A stretch of DNA of 64,000 nucleotides from Aphrocallistes beatrix (Eukaryota; Porifera; Hexactinellida; Sceptrulophora; Aphrocallistidae), in the NCBI GenBank assembly GCA_963281255.1, contig OY725495.1:248001-312000 (forward strand). Direction: 5' to 3'. The notes beneath the pieces are model-generated. The model made no database searches. It was given only the letters and a program-made list of their open reading frames with translations, and was not told the origin of the DNA. Positions within the stretch are counted from its first letter, which is position 1; each line of letters begins with the position of its first letter. Of this stretch, positions 48,127-60,083 are shown piece by piece. A program made the translations under genes and the position numbers.

Positions 48127-51100
48127 TCAAACTATCGCATACTGTTCATAGAGCAATTTACGTACGGTGAAGTAGTCTTCACAGAGAGCTCCCTCCAGAC
48201 TGATCTTACCCGCTTCCGATCTCCTCACCGCCACCAGGGAGTTACAGATGAGCACTCCCCCCGAAAACTCGGCCTTGATGTTATTCCGAGTCAGGACTTG
48301 TTTGAAATCTGGCAGTCTGGGCTCGTTAATGAACACCTCTTTGTGTCCAGAAATACTGTGTGGAACGTGAAAATGATAAATAGTGACAGAATATAAGTTC
48401 CTAAAGTAATTAAAAAAGATAACTCACTTGGAGCTCGGGACAATATCCAGTATAGGGACCCTATCATCCTCCTCTCGCACCTTATCCCCACTCCTGAACA
48501 ACACCGTACCATCGTCCTCCTGGCACTCCATCCCCTCCTCCCCCATCGCACTCCCGTCCTCGTAGCAGATCACGCCGTCCACCCAAGCCAGATCTGCGTC
48601 TTGAGCGCGAGAGAACTTCAGCGAACTCACGAGACTATCCTTCAGTTTCACCTAGAGTCATTTCATAATGACGTCATCACATTAAAGTTAACATCTTGAT
48701 AATAACCTGGTATATGTGCCTCTCACTCGTGCAGTCAACACACTCCCCAGTTCTGGGTGTGAACACCTTCTCAGCTGGCAGGAAGATGTTCTTAACGCAG
48801 TACTCAGCCAGATGAGCTGTGGGCTCAGGCATTCCGTGTACGATGATGAGTTGACGCGGTTTCACAATGGAGAGAATTCTCTTGATGGAATCTCCATCGG
48901 AACGACCCTCGAAGTCAATAAAAGTGATGGTACACTTTATGTCGATGTTCTGCATCGTGCTAATGCACTTGGTGGGATGTCTCTCCACTGCTTCTTCTCT
49001 CTTGTGGCTGACTCTGCTCTTAGACAATTCGCTTCCGAACACATTATCTTCTATTCTAAGAGAATTAATTTATCTCCCTTCCTACTGTCCACATATCAGC
49101 TAGGAATTTGTACTGCAAACCTGTCATTATCTTCCTTCATGTAATCCTCAGGACGGATAATCTCTCCGTAATCATCCCATTTCGGTTTCGACTCATGGTA
49201 GACGAACATCGGAAAGGATTTGGTCTGTTTGAAGAAGGAAGAACGCGATCGGGTCTCCTCTGTCAGCATCAGGTCGTGTCTAGGGGTGCGAGGGAACTTG
49301 GGTGTGACCCCAATAGGGCTGGTCGGCTCCAGATCTGTCTCCATGTCACTGTCACTGTCCTCATTCAGGTCTGGGAGGGAGAGAGAAACGTTGAGGTTGG
49401 TAGAGACTCCTCGGGCGGTGCTACTATACAAATTTGACACAGGTAAATTGAGTATTTCAGACGATTGAATAAGACACAGAGAGAGGATATCTCCCATCAC
49501 TCACACGCTAGCCAGCTGCTCCCGCTCTTGCATCTGAATACTCTCCCTCTCCGCTTTCGCGGCATTGTACGCCTCCAGTTCGTCTCCTTCCAGCTTCACT
49601 CTCTTCCTCACTTCCAGGACAACCGAGTTCTTGCGGGGATTATCGATCAGGATTCGGGCTAGGGTGCCAGGACTCGTTCTAGTCGTGAACACAACAGAAT
49701 TCTTCACATCGCCCGCCCATCTGATGAACAGCTCTCTGGCCAGACCGCACTCTAGGTCCGGGGGGCTTGCGAGCACGACTTTAGGCTCGGGAATGCGGTC
49801 CAACTCCTCTAGACTGTGACAGGCTCGAATGAACTTAAACTTGAACGGATCGTCTCGTTTATCTTCAAATAACTTTAAAATCTTCTCACTCATCCATTCA
49901 ACCTGAAACAAACTGTATAAGAATACAATAGACACGCTACACATGAGTAGAGTTAAACGCACTTGATTTTTCGCGAATTCTATCACCGACCATCCCTCGT
50001 AGTTCAACAGTGCAATATTATAACGACTGAGGTTTTCATTCGGCCACAGTTGATCCAGCAACTGAGACAGCTCCAACACACGGGCAGCCGTGTCCACAGC
50101 TATCAGCATGTTCCCTCCTCGCTGCATAGTCCGCAGGATCTCGGCTACCAGCGCTTCATCCCGCACTTTTCTTCGAGCCGGCACGTTTAGAGCGTTGAAT
50201 GAGTCTGTGATGAGGAGACTAGGTCTGCCTACACAATAGATACGCTCTATTACGACTGAATAGTAGACTAGGAAGTGAAATGTATTGGTTTTATGAGTTC
50301 GGATGCTATATCGTTACACGTAGTGTATTCTTATTCGCTGAATCCACTGCATATCAGAACGTAGAATTATAGATATTGATTGAACAAGTAAGTACAATTC
50401 AACTATTGTATTCAAATATGAAAAGGAAAATATGCCAGCCTGCTACCTAGAGACTCCAGCACTGCTCCGTCAAGATGTCTCTCTTTCTTGTGGTTATAGT
50501 CCACAGCATAGAGAATGTCTTCTTCTCCGTCCTTCACAATCTTCCACATGGCCCCCCCGAGCATGTGTCCAGCCGCATACGGGGTTATCGTCAGACCGTT
50601 GCCTTTCCCTTTCAATGCTACGTTCTGCGAATATTTCAACTGTACTACCTAGCAACCACACAATGAATATATAGTCATATTGTCAGAAAATTAAATAGTG
50701 GTGATGCTATGTAAGATTTAGTTTCTATGCAAAGACCTGATCAAAAGCTTGATCCACGTCATCCAGTGAGAACAAGTTGAACTCCTCCTCTTGGAACCTG
50801 GACTGGAACAGGTCATACATGAACATTTGTCCCATCTTGTACACAGGTGTGGTCGCGTATATGGGACACTTCAGCTCCATCTTCCCCACCAGGTAGGGTA
50901 GCGCGCCCAAATGCAGGATGTCTGGGTGCGAGAGGAGAACTGCATCGATTTGTCTCACGTGTCTCTGGAGGTTGCTGATTATTTCGCGATCAAAATTCTC
51001 GTCCCAACCGCAGTCGAGGAGAAAACGAAATTCATCGACCTATCAATGACCAGTTAATTAACTTTATACTCATTCATTCATTCATTCATTTGTTTGTTTG

Positions 51101-51177
51101 TTTACCTGGAGCAAGTAACAAAGAGGAGATTCATTCTGTGCTCCTGATAGAGCAGTCAGCTTCACGATTGAAGTCAT
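48127..51177 (-). CDS. CPSF2: Cleavage and polyadenylation specificity factor subunit 2 (CPSF100)
   Basis: The 100 kDa, catalytically inactive metallo-beta-lactamase/beta-CASP subunit of the pre-mRNA 3' processing complex. Exon 1 is 51106-51177 ([20 protein letters not shown]); exon 2 runs about 50740-51039, with [20 protein letters not shown]. The SHPD in place of the active SHxHxDH motif is normal for CPSF2. Further exons give [40 protein letters not shown] and [20 protein letters not shown], then the acidic linker, [31 protein letters not shown], and the C terminus [16 protein letters not shown] ... LLYEQYAIV. Introns are short; a plus-strand antisense frame set is only shadow. The linker region is shorter than in human. 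Confidence 0.95.
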
Positions 51178-51536
51178 AATTCAGCTAAGTTGATAATTAT
51201 ACAGAATATCCTATTATACCCATTGCGTGTTAATTAACTAAAACATTTTAGACTAAAATACATTGTTTATTATGGCAATAATATTACACACATCAACTAC
51301 ATAGATCATTCTACTTTCACAGAATAAAAATAAACAAATATTAATCGAATAATATTGTATTTATGTAACAACAAACTAAATAAAAGTTTTGGGAAAATAC
51401 AGAGAGGTAATGTACAGGAATATACAAGTAAATTTACAGGGGTAAGAGCTAGAGTAAGCTTGTAGTGTTAAAATGCGCAGAACGAGTATTTATGCTTAAC
51501 TAAATGCAAAATTATTAATATATAATTCTGAAAACT
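51178..51536. other. Spacer between CPSF2 start and TRPM 3' end
   Basis: About 360 bp of AT-rich sequence with presumed TRPM 3' UTR and CPSF2 promoter. Nothing else is seen. Confidence 0.5.
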
Positions 51537-54500
51537 TTAATGCACTCCAAAGTCCGCTAACTGCCTCCGAACCTCTCTTATCTCATTCGTCATCATGGTG
51601 AGGAGGGGTTCATCGGACCCCATGTGGTCCAATAGGGTGTGGCAGTTGCGATAGACGTCTTCAAGCTTTGTCTCAACATTTGAAAGCAAACTCTTCACCG
51701 ATTCTTCTTGTTCACCCAAACGTTTCGTTTCCCATCTATTCAAACCATCCTTCTGTATATCTTTGGTCCATTTCCACCTCTCTGCGTTTTTCCTGTGGAA
51801 ATTCTTCACATCTTCTTTATAAGCATTTTTTCTGAAAATACGCACGGCACACTTTCCATACAAGAATTTTATCAATTTTCTAATATGAGAAAGGAAGATG
51901 AAAGGAGGCGGAAAAGTCGGTTTAAGACGGAACTCCTCAATGGCAGAGTAGCGAGTAAACTTCCAGAGAATGCTGGACTTCGCTTCGACTATCAGATAAA
52001 TGTTGTTAAATTTCGCGATTAACAAGTTAATGAGTAGCACATTCGAGAATATGAGCCAGAGAGCTAGGATGAAGTAGGGAAGCGGGTGCCGGGTGTAATC
52101 GAACTCTAGGAGGGGGTTTGTGGTTTGTAGTGAACTCTGTGCAACACACGAATTAACAGTTCCGTTACTGGTGTTAGTAGAACCGGAGAAGAGAACTGAG
52201 GTTGTGAGGTCTAGACAAGACAATACAACGAAAAAAAAGTACAATAGTATTCTACTTCGGGCAACAAAACGATGGTAGTCGCACTGTTTGGTGCAGATTT
52301 ACCTGGGTCATTTCTATTTATAGCAAATACCCCACACCTCTAAGGTTTCCCCGCCCAAAATGACTTAATCGGAAATGAGTTAGCAAAAATCTAGCGTCAT
52401 TTAAGAGTTAAATTAATTCAGTCAATCCAACTTACTTTCTGAAATAGCTCCGCTTCCACTGCTTATATCAGTTCCGAGCTGAGGCAAGAAGAACTCTCCA
52501 AACAGTTGCCAATAGGGCCTGAAGAAGATGGTGAAGAGTAGGAACTCAGCCTGGAAGTCTTCATACAGAGTGTCTGAAGCTACGACAGTTTGCATTGCAG
52601 CCCCAAACCCAATCATACTCAACAGCAGTACGAACACAAAGTAAACGACTTCCTCTCCGAGTGCGAAGATGATCAACACAATCACACCGAAATAAGCTGA
52701 CATGATGAGATACTGGAATATACGGATGTAGAGGATCAGAATGATGAGAGCATACACCCTGTGCACCCAGGCACCACAGTCACAGCCTAGTTTGATGCTG
52801 AAAGCGAGCAGAAACAGAAGTATGAGGCCTAGGTCTAGAATATTCCAAGCGCTGGATATATACCCTCTGATACGGTTTAGCAATGAACCTTTCTCGTGTA
52901 AGAGTTGACTGCACTCCTCCATTATAATCGTGAACGTCCAAACCCAAATTATTAACTCAATAATGAGGAGAGGATCATTCGCGATATCTTGAGTGGTCCT
53001 ATTTCTGATCGGGCGGTAAGGCGTAACGCCTACAATCGTGAACAGAATGGTATAGACAAGATGCGAGAGGAAATGCAGCCAATATTTTATCTTTGGGGCG
53101 TTGTAGAAGTTGTAGATACCACGAAAGAAGTCGAAGAACAGAAAGAGGAAGAAATGACAGAAAGATTTCTGTCTGAAACGCGTTTCTTTAGTGACAGGAT
53201 CTTTATGGGGATTCATATGGTGTTCTAATCGTTTGCGACGCGAATGAAGTTCAAGTACAAACGGTATCAGAAATGGAATGAAGAAACACACGATGAGCTT
53301 CCACTCCTTGTTAAGTCGACGTATTCTGGAGTACCATTTTTGGTTAGCATAATCTTGTATGAGTGGGTGAGCAATGAAGTGTTTACAATCCCCTTTAATT
53401 GCCATATCAAACGCGTTATTCTCATGCCAAGGCCATATGTAGGTAGTTGGGTCGTCTTGCTCTCGCATGTTATCTCCTTCTGACAAAGGTTTCTCGCTCT
53501 GGCAGGCTGCTACTTCGAGACCAATTAGCTCCGCACTTTCGACGCGACGATTCTTGAGCAAAAGCTTAAGCTTCAAATCACTGTTTGCAGAGTAGCTGAA
53601 CTCTGCTAATAAGGTTACTGCCAAATTCTCAAAGTCATTCGATTGTTTTTCCAGCTTATTTCTGGCTATCTCATCAACATCGGTACGTGATAGATACTTC
53701 AACTTCATCCCACGGATCAAGCGGGCGGCAGAGAGAACAGTGGTGAGGCAAGTCTTGTTGCAGTATTTCAAAATCAGAATCGCCATTTCCCATCTGTGGA
53801 ATAAGAGGCACCAAATGAACACTTGTTCTTCAGCAAATTGTTCAAAAAGTTTCTGAGCTTTCTCAGCTCGCACTAACTTCAATTTCTTCGTTTGAGCCGT
53901 CAATTTCCGAACTCTAAATCGCTTCAAACACTGCTTCATCGAAGTTCCAATATATCTTAAAAAGTTGTAGCAATTGTTCACATTTTTCTTGATATTCTCC
54001 TCCTCATATTCCCTTTTCTTTCGAGATATGGGGAGATGGTTATAGAAACAGACGTAATCATGTCCCATCAATACTTCAATCAGTTTCCCGATTTCATGAA
54101 GTATATGGCGAGGATCTTTCCTGTGCCTACTCTCTGAGAAATGAATTCTCAGCATTTTATTCGCAATAATATCCTCTTCGCTATCAGAGAGTTTATCAAA
54201 CGTCCGCTTATACAATTGAGACAAGTAGTACATGTTGCCGAAATATCTGAAGTTTATGATCTTAGACTCGAGCATGCGGTGTACGAAACCCGTGTTGTTA
54301 GTCGTGAGAGCTGAGAAAAAAATACGTTGAACAGCCCGGGTATCATCTTCAGAGATCCATTTTTCACGCCCGATGAATATCTTCTCCAAAGCTAGCGATG
54401 GTCTTTTCCAGCGAAAACTTAGAATCAAGCCGTAGAGACGTTTGTTCTCACCGGGATACCCTTTCAGGAGTGCGAGGAGAATAGCTTTGTTTAGCTCGTG

Positions 54501-55985
54501 GATACCGTGTCGTAGAGGATGATAGAATGTGAACAGTTCTTCATTTGATACAACCGAACTTATTACTCGACGCAGAATGTCTTCTGGGAGCCTTAAAGCG
54601 TGTATAGGGTAGTTCTGCTTCAGATATTCCCGTACTTCGTTAGAAATACTTATAACCTCGTGGTCACGAGACAGAAGCATGATCTGATGTATCATATCAG
54701 CTGCGATGCCACTCCCAATTACCAAAACGGTCGGAACACGTTTCCGTATCGCGTGTAATGCGTGCTTAAGTCCGTCAATGGAGTTGTCTAACAGTAGACA
54801 AACTGCTGGGTTGATGTCTGGGTCTTTGAACTCGATTTGTTTGAACCAAAGATTCTGACACTCAGAAGGGATACGAGGCCCACTCTCTACGGTTCTCTCG
54901 ACACGCGAAGGTTCATCGTCAAAAATTGCAAAATTCGCTTTTTCAAGTTGTCCCAATTCGATTATATCTCCATCTGGTTTTGATACAGATTCGCTCACCT
55001 CGCTATTCCTCTTGGTGCTAAGCTCTACCAAAGAGGTTTTCGTCTTCGGCGCCTCATGACTTTTATCCCATTTCTGTTCCAGATCTTGAACAATTGATTC
55101 CCGACATGTAGCAACCTTTATGGCTTCGATTCGCTTTATTATCTCTGTGTGCTCGATCGTATCCCAGAAAGTCTCAATCTCGTCACGATCCAAGTTGTCT
55201 TTCATCGAGAGGAATAGCGAGTGATTCTCTTCCAAACACCCACGAGGAATCGTATCTTCTTCAAGCTGTGCCTTCATTGAGAGGCGAGAGATGCAGTTAC
55301 GTACTGTAGGTGGAAGCTTTTCGAATTTCTGGATACCAATCAACTCAATCGTTTCAGCAGTGAAAGGTGACAAAACCCGTGTGGCAATACTCTCGCCTAT
55401 AATCCTAGTCAAGCCCCAGTTGAGCCCGTTAGTCAAAACCCAGGTGTCGGTGTTGCGGATTATCTGTCGCATATCGGAGAGGAAATTCTTCATATAATTC
55501 GGATCGTGATTTCTTATTGCGTTCTCAGGGGAAAGATCAGTGGTGGAAGGAAGGATCAGTGTCAAATTGGGTTTACATAACCGGAAATGGTGCACGAAAT
55601 ACTCACGATGAGTCGCATCAAACTTGTAGTACTTGTGGATTATAGGCAGTTGACTAACTTCGCATTTGGGAGTGATTGATACGATTTTAGGTTTCTTAGC
55701 TGAATCAGCTACCTCATAAGCGCCTTCAAACTTAACATTCCCACAGCTGTATTCAAAATCCGTGTCAATTTCAATTTCATCGCTCTTCTTCAAAGGTTTG
55801 GGGTGTACGTATGGAGTTTCAGGTATTTCACTGCCTTGATACGTGACTGACAGAACATTCTGCAGCTGTTCTTCCAGGAATTCAGCTTTCTCACTGCCAG
55901 ACGCGATTGATAATCGACTAAAAACACGGCTTCTAGATGGTTTTATTTGGGGCCAGTCTTTCTCTTGGAGGCTACAAGACGTCAT
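51537..55985 (-). CDS. TRPM-family cation channel without C-terminal enzyme domain
   Basis: Exon 1 (52436-55985, ATG 55985) ends at a consensus donor (GAAA|GTAAGT). Exon 2 ends at about 52210 (two possible AG acceptors keep phase) and runs to the stop at 51537. Total is about 1,400 residues. The N-terminal half has the TRPM homology regions (THREYFVHHFRLCKPNLTLI, DTWVLTNGLNWGLTRIIGES, VPTVLVIGSGIAADMIHQIM). Six transmembrane helices follow (about residues 900-1160). The pore is FFRPYWQLFGEFFLP. After S6 comes NVLLINLLIAKFNNIY, the TRP helix region WKFTRYSAIEEFRLKPTFPP and a short coiled coil. Neither a Nudix (TRPM2) nor an alpha-kinase (TRPM6/7) domain is present. The subfamily cannot be assigned with confidence. 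The intron contains a repeat copy (52307-52391). Confidence 0.92.
52307..52391 (-). repeat. Intronic repeat, copy 1, in TRPM intron
   Basis: About 85 bp whose reverse complement matches 56571-56657. A 44 bp stretch, TTTTGCTAACTCATTTCCGA through GGGCGGGGAAAC, is identical, and the remainder is about 75 per cent alike. The two copies lie in opposite orientation in introns of two minus-strand genes. Family unknown; no terminal inverted repeat is recognised. Confidence 0.75.
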
Positions 55986-56114
55986 TGTAGCCCGAGAGAT
56001 TTAAAAATCTAATCTAATAAAGCTGTGAAAAGTACAGTTAATTTAAATCTCTTGCAAATTCATAGTATCACCCATTAAATGCATTCAATTAAAACAAGAC
56101 TGTTGAGTTGCATA

Positions 56115-57964
56115 TCAATTTTCTGCATCCTAGAAGACAGAACAAGAATTAACAGCATCTCCAAAACGTGCTAAAATTGATAAAAAATATTACAGATGGT
56201 TAATTGACTCACCTCAGAGTCATTTTGTTGATAAAAAATATCTAGAATCGGGTCTATGCTATCAACAAGTGAGCAGATAGCACCTGGATTCCCCAATCTA
56301 AAAAGGTTACATGTTTAAACTCGTGAAGCTCCCAATTTTAATATCAGCGATTTGAAAAAATAGCATACAGATTCTTTACCTGTAACCAAAATTCGGATTG
56401 GACCAAATAGTTAACAGTTTTTTATGGAAATGCCACCGATAGCCTTCCATCTCCATCTGATTGGACCTCATTATCTTGTCGATACCATTCACATGACAAA
56501 ACTAAAAAGGAATTACGTAATTACACTTGGCTCGATTCACTGTTAATTAAAACCCATCAATGTACTATGGATTTTGCTAACTCATTTCCGATTAAGTCAT
56601 TTTGGGCGGGGAAACATTAGAAATGCGGGGTCCAAGCTATAAATAGAATGGACCCCATGTCATTCGCGGGATATCATATATATATTATCATCATTATTAA
56701 GGTGGTGAAATACCTGATTGAAAATATCTTCTCCGAACAGGTGACCAGCTCCTCTAGGACTAATTCCCCATCCTGGCGTATCTTAAAGGAAATTCCAAAA
56801 CTTTAACTCAATAGTCGGCAAACTGGATATCAAATTGAATCGCTCAATAGTTTCAAACCTTGAGGATCTGACCATATCAAGTCACACAGAGCTCCTTCGA
56901 TTGGAACTTCATCTACTCGATCTATTAGATTAAGCTTAGGGGAAAAGTAAGATTTGAAACAATTTATAAATCGTAGATAGCCTATTCGATTCAAAAACAC
57001 CTGATCAACAGTAAGAATAGCCGGAGACAGCCCGCCGTGTACGCAGAAAATCTAAATTCGACAAATAAATAGATTGCATAGGCAATCTGGAAAGTACGGA
57101 TACGTGGGAGAACCTCAGTACTTATAAGAGCAGCTAGAGGTAGGAAATCGAATACATCAGTACAGGATCGCCAAACATCTGGAGATCCATATTTCCTTCT
57201 ACACTCTTCATAGAAACCGTAAACCTACTCAAATATGTCCATTTATAGTTGCTCAACAACAAAGTATCGAGTATCTATTACCTGAGTGATGGACCGAGTC
57301 TCGTGTTTCCCTCTAATTATAAATATACTATTGGGAAATCTGACTTTGAGAGCTAACAGTAATAGTATCGTCTCGACACTGTAATAGCCTCTGTCCACCA
57401 AATCTCCCAGGAATAGGAACTTCGTAGCTGGAGCATTCCCTACTAACTAAGCAAGAATTAGTGACGAAATTGACTGATATTGGATACATGCCAACTTGAG
57501 CCATGATAAAAACGGGACAGTTGGCAAGTATGTATCTGTTCTACGCACTTGGAATATTTGATCAAGAGCAGGGAAGTTCCCTTCTATTGTCCCACAAACC
57601 TAAAAAACATAATTGTATTGATGATAGATAAATAATGATAAAAACTATAAATCATTGATTCACGAACTGTAATTGGACGGCTTAATTGCAATATATTCGG
57701 TTCTTCTCTGAGTATGTTTCTAAGAAAGGTAGTAAAACCATTTAAGATCGGTATTTATACCATTTAAAATGTGTTATCAGTTCTAAACTCACGTAGCTCT
57801 GCAACACAGATTTTGAGCTTCATTCTCTGTTAAAAGTTTGTATTGTTTGAGAGTTGTTAAATACCTATTTATTCGGATGCATTAATGAACACCTCATAAA
57901 ACGAAAATATTCAGTATAGCTTCACAAATACTTACACGTCTATGTCAGTGAAAGATGACGCCAT
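56115..57964 (-). CDS. PP4/PP6-like phosphatase paralogue lacking catalytic metal ligands
   Basis: A multi-exon gene colinear with PPP4C, from ATG 57964 (MASSFTDID) to a TGA at 56115 (end DSEDAEN if the last AG acceptor is used; another acceptor would lengthen the tail). Blocks in order: [137 protein letters not shown]. Against the PPP active site, GDxHG is GTxEG, GNHE is GKHE and RAHQ is RSNQ; GDxVDRG and CVHGG are kept. Thus four of six metal ligands are changed. The frame and splice signals are intact, so it reads as a pseudophosphatase, not a dead gene. The C-terminal Tyr-Phe-Leu of PP4 is missing. Confidence 0.8.
56571..56657 (+). repeat. Intronic repeat, copy 2, in PP4-like pseudophosphatase gene
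   Basis: Matches the reverse complement of 52307-52391 (see that entry). It contains GCTATAAATAG, a TATA-like word, in this orientation. It lies in the intron between the HLFGEDIF exon and the KIMRSNQ exon. Confidence 0.75.
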
Positions 57965-58126
57965 AGTGTCCTTGCAGGATTCCTTTATCTAACAATCTAA
58001 TATTTAGGAACATAGGTCATACTTGATTATGATGCAAATTCAATTTTCCTGAAATAATTCGGAAATTTGTATGTAAACATTATTTATTAGAAACTAAGTG
58101 ATTCGGCTATCGAATTGACTGATTAA

Positions 58127-59830
58127 CTAGCTGTAAGCTGGCTGGTATTTGTCGGGAGTAAGTGAATAGGGTCGCGGTGTAGGTGCGAATCCATAAGAAC
58201 TGAGGGTTGGGTTGCTAAAGAACTTGATGAGAGCACGTGTGGGGCGTCCACTCATGACGTCAGACTTCAGGTAGGGAATGGAGCCACTCTTCTGCATCAT
58301 ACTCCCTCCGATATCGATATGGGCCCAAGGAAAGTCAACAAACTCTGAAAGAAAAGCAGCCCCAACCCCTGAACCAGCAGAGCGTCCGGCTGAGATGTTG
58401 TTGAGGTCAGCATTTGACTTCCTAAGCGCGGCGAGATAGTCGTAATGCAATGGCAGCGGCCATAGCAACTCTCCAGTCGCGACCCCACACACAGAGAGCT
58501 TTTCACTGAGGGCGGCACAGTTCGAGAAAAGCGCCGAATACGAATCTCCCAACGCTACATCCGAAGCGCCAGTCAGTGTCGCGATGTTCACGACAAGCTT
58601 CGGATTGAATGTGTTAGAATAGCTCAGCGTATCAGCTAGGATCAATCTACCTTCCGCATCCGTATTATTAACTATGACAGTCTTCCCGTTGTGCATCGTT
58701 ATTAGGTCTCCGGGCTTAAGCGCACTGCTAGAGGGCATATTCTCGACCAGAGGTATCAAGCAGATCAGGTTGACCTTAGATTTAAGAGCGGCACAGCCTA
58801 AGATGGTAGAAAGCGCGATGGCCGCGCCTGACATATCTCCTCGCATCAACTCCATGCTAGCGGATGGTTTTATGCTAATCCCGCCAGAATCAAATACGAC
58901 ACCTTTACCAATGATGACGTAATTGTCATCTTTACGATCTCCGCCCCTGTATGAGAGTGTCAAAAACCGCGGTTCTGCTTTAGACCCCTTCGCAACATGA
59001 TGTACTCCAGGAAGGTTGGACTGTATCCAAGAAGGGTGTCTAACATCGAAGGATAGAGAGTCAGTGTTAAGTTGGTTTATCTGCCCGATGGCTTCATCCA
59101 CGAATTTCTCTGGGTCTAGAATATTCGAGGGGAGTTCTGAAAGCATTCGTGCGAAATTCTGCATTTGTGCAGTTATAACACCTTCTTCCCAATTTCCTAT
59201 GGAGTTCTCTGTCTGCGGAACTTCATAGTTATAATCGTGGAGGCAGTAGCGAGGGGTGTCGATCAATTCCGTTTTATGAGATTTGAGGTTAAACTTAAAC
59301 GAAGCAAGTGCTACCCCTTCAGCTACACTCTTCGCATCTCGCATAGCGTCTAGATGCAGGAAGGAGTGTTTGTTGTGTAGGATTGCCAGGGCGGACTGGC
59401 AACGTACCCACTCACTGTATCGAAACTTCTCATAGCTTCCCCAACAACCGTTATCTCCCTCTAAGCTGTATCCCAGTGAATGTAGTGATGTACTACCTTC
59501 TGTGCTTTCGATGAAGGACGGCAGGTTGACTAGGTGTATCTTTGAGAAAGACCTGTATTTTATGTCCCCTATAATGGCTGCAGGGGGGATTGTATATTCG
59601 GATTCGGAGATGATATTCTGTTCGGATCGCAACCTTTCTATCTCGCTCAAAAGTTTACCACCCATTTCTTTATTCACATATTTCGAGAGAGGTGTTAAAT
59701 ATTGATTTTGTTGAAACAGATTGTGAATTCCCAACACAAGCACTGATCTCAAATACTTGGACGAGTCAGAGAAATGTTTTATTCCTTTCACATTTTGAAA
59801 TATAGAATGAGCTCTAAGTATAAATACCAT
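58127..59830 (-). CDS. LAP3: Leucyl (cytosol) aminopeptidase, M17 family
   Basis: A single-exon 567-residue protein starts at ATG 59830. The C-terminal M17 catalytic domain (residues about 240-545) has all expected motifs: IGKGVVFDSGGISIKPSASM (metal Lys and Asp), RGDMSGAA (metal Asp), NTDAEGRLILADTLSY (metal Asp/Glu and catalytic Arg) and a glycine-rich SAGRSAGSGVGAAFLSEFV loop. The N-terminal domain is divergent and the first about 40 residues are basic and hydrophobic, compatible with a mitochondrial presequence. The enzyme removes N-terminal residues, preferably Leu, from peptides using two divalent metals. It lies between the PP4-like pseudophosphatase and PPP4C, all on the minus strand; its ATG is 254 bp from the PPP4C stop. 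Confidence 0.94.
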   Translation of the reverse strand: MVFILRAHSIFQNVKGIKHFSDSSKYLRSVLVLGIHNLFQQNQYLTPLSKYVNKEMGGKLLSEIERLRSEQNIISESEYTIPPAAIIGDIKYRSFSKIHLVNLPSFIESTEGSTSLHSLGYSLEGDNGCWGSYEKFRYSEWVRCQSALAILHNKHSFLHLDAMRDAKSVAEGVALASFKFNLKSHKTELIDTPRYCLHDYNYEVPQTENSIGNWEEGVITAQMQNFARMLSELPSNILDPEKFVDEAIGQINQLNTDSLSFDVRHPSWIQSNLPGVHHVAKGSKAEPRFLTLSYRGGDRKDDNYVIIGKGVVFDSGGISIKPSASMELMRGDMSGAAIALSTILGCAALKSKVNLICLIPLVENMPSSSALKPGDLITMHNGKTVIVNNTDAEGRLILADTLSYSNTFNPKLVVNIATLTGASDVALGDSYSALFSNCAALSEKLSVCGVATGELLWPLPLHYDYLAALRKSNADLNNISAGRSAGSGVGAAFLSEFVDFPWAHIDIGGSMMQKSGSIPYLKSDVMSGRPTRALIKFFSNPTLSSYGFAPTPRPYSLTPDKYQPAYS

Positions 59831-60083
59831 TTTCTAAAGAGTATAAAACTTAAAAGAGCAATCCAGAGCATTTCACGTAGAGAACTCAACACATTAGAAA
59901 TAATACCATCACCACGTTTGAATATGAATAGCAGTAACATTAATTCAGTGCAAGCATTCAGCGAGAATATATATGTATTACGCATGCTGGCTAGATATCA
60001 AATCAGAGAATTCTCATCCACAGCTAAGCCAAGTTACCATGCAAAAATTGATATTTACTACTTTGTTTGTGACAACAACAATG

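Noticed and set aside
51071-51103. CATT and TGTT simple repeats in CPSF2 intron 1
   Set aside because: Short microsatellites (ATTC units then TTTG units) with no further structure; the splice donor beside them is normal.
56115-57964. Simple pseudogene interpretation of the PP4-like gene
   Set aside because: No frameshift or stop was found in any homologous exon, and splice signals and length relations are kept. The changes concentrate at catalytic metal ligands.
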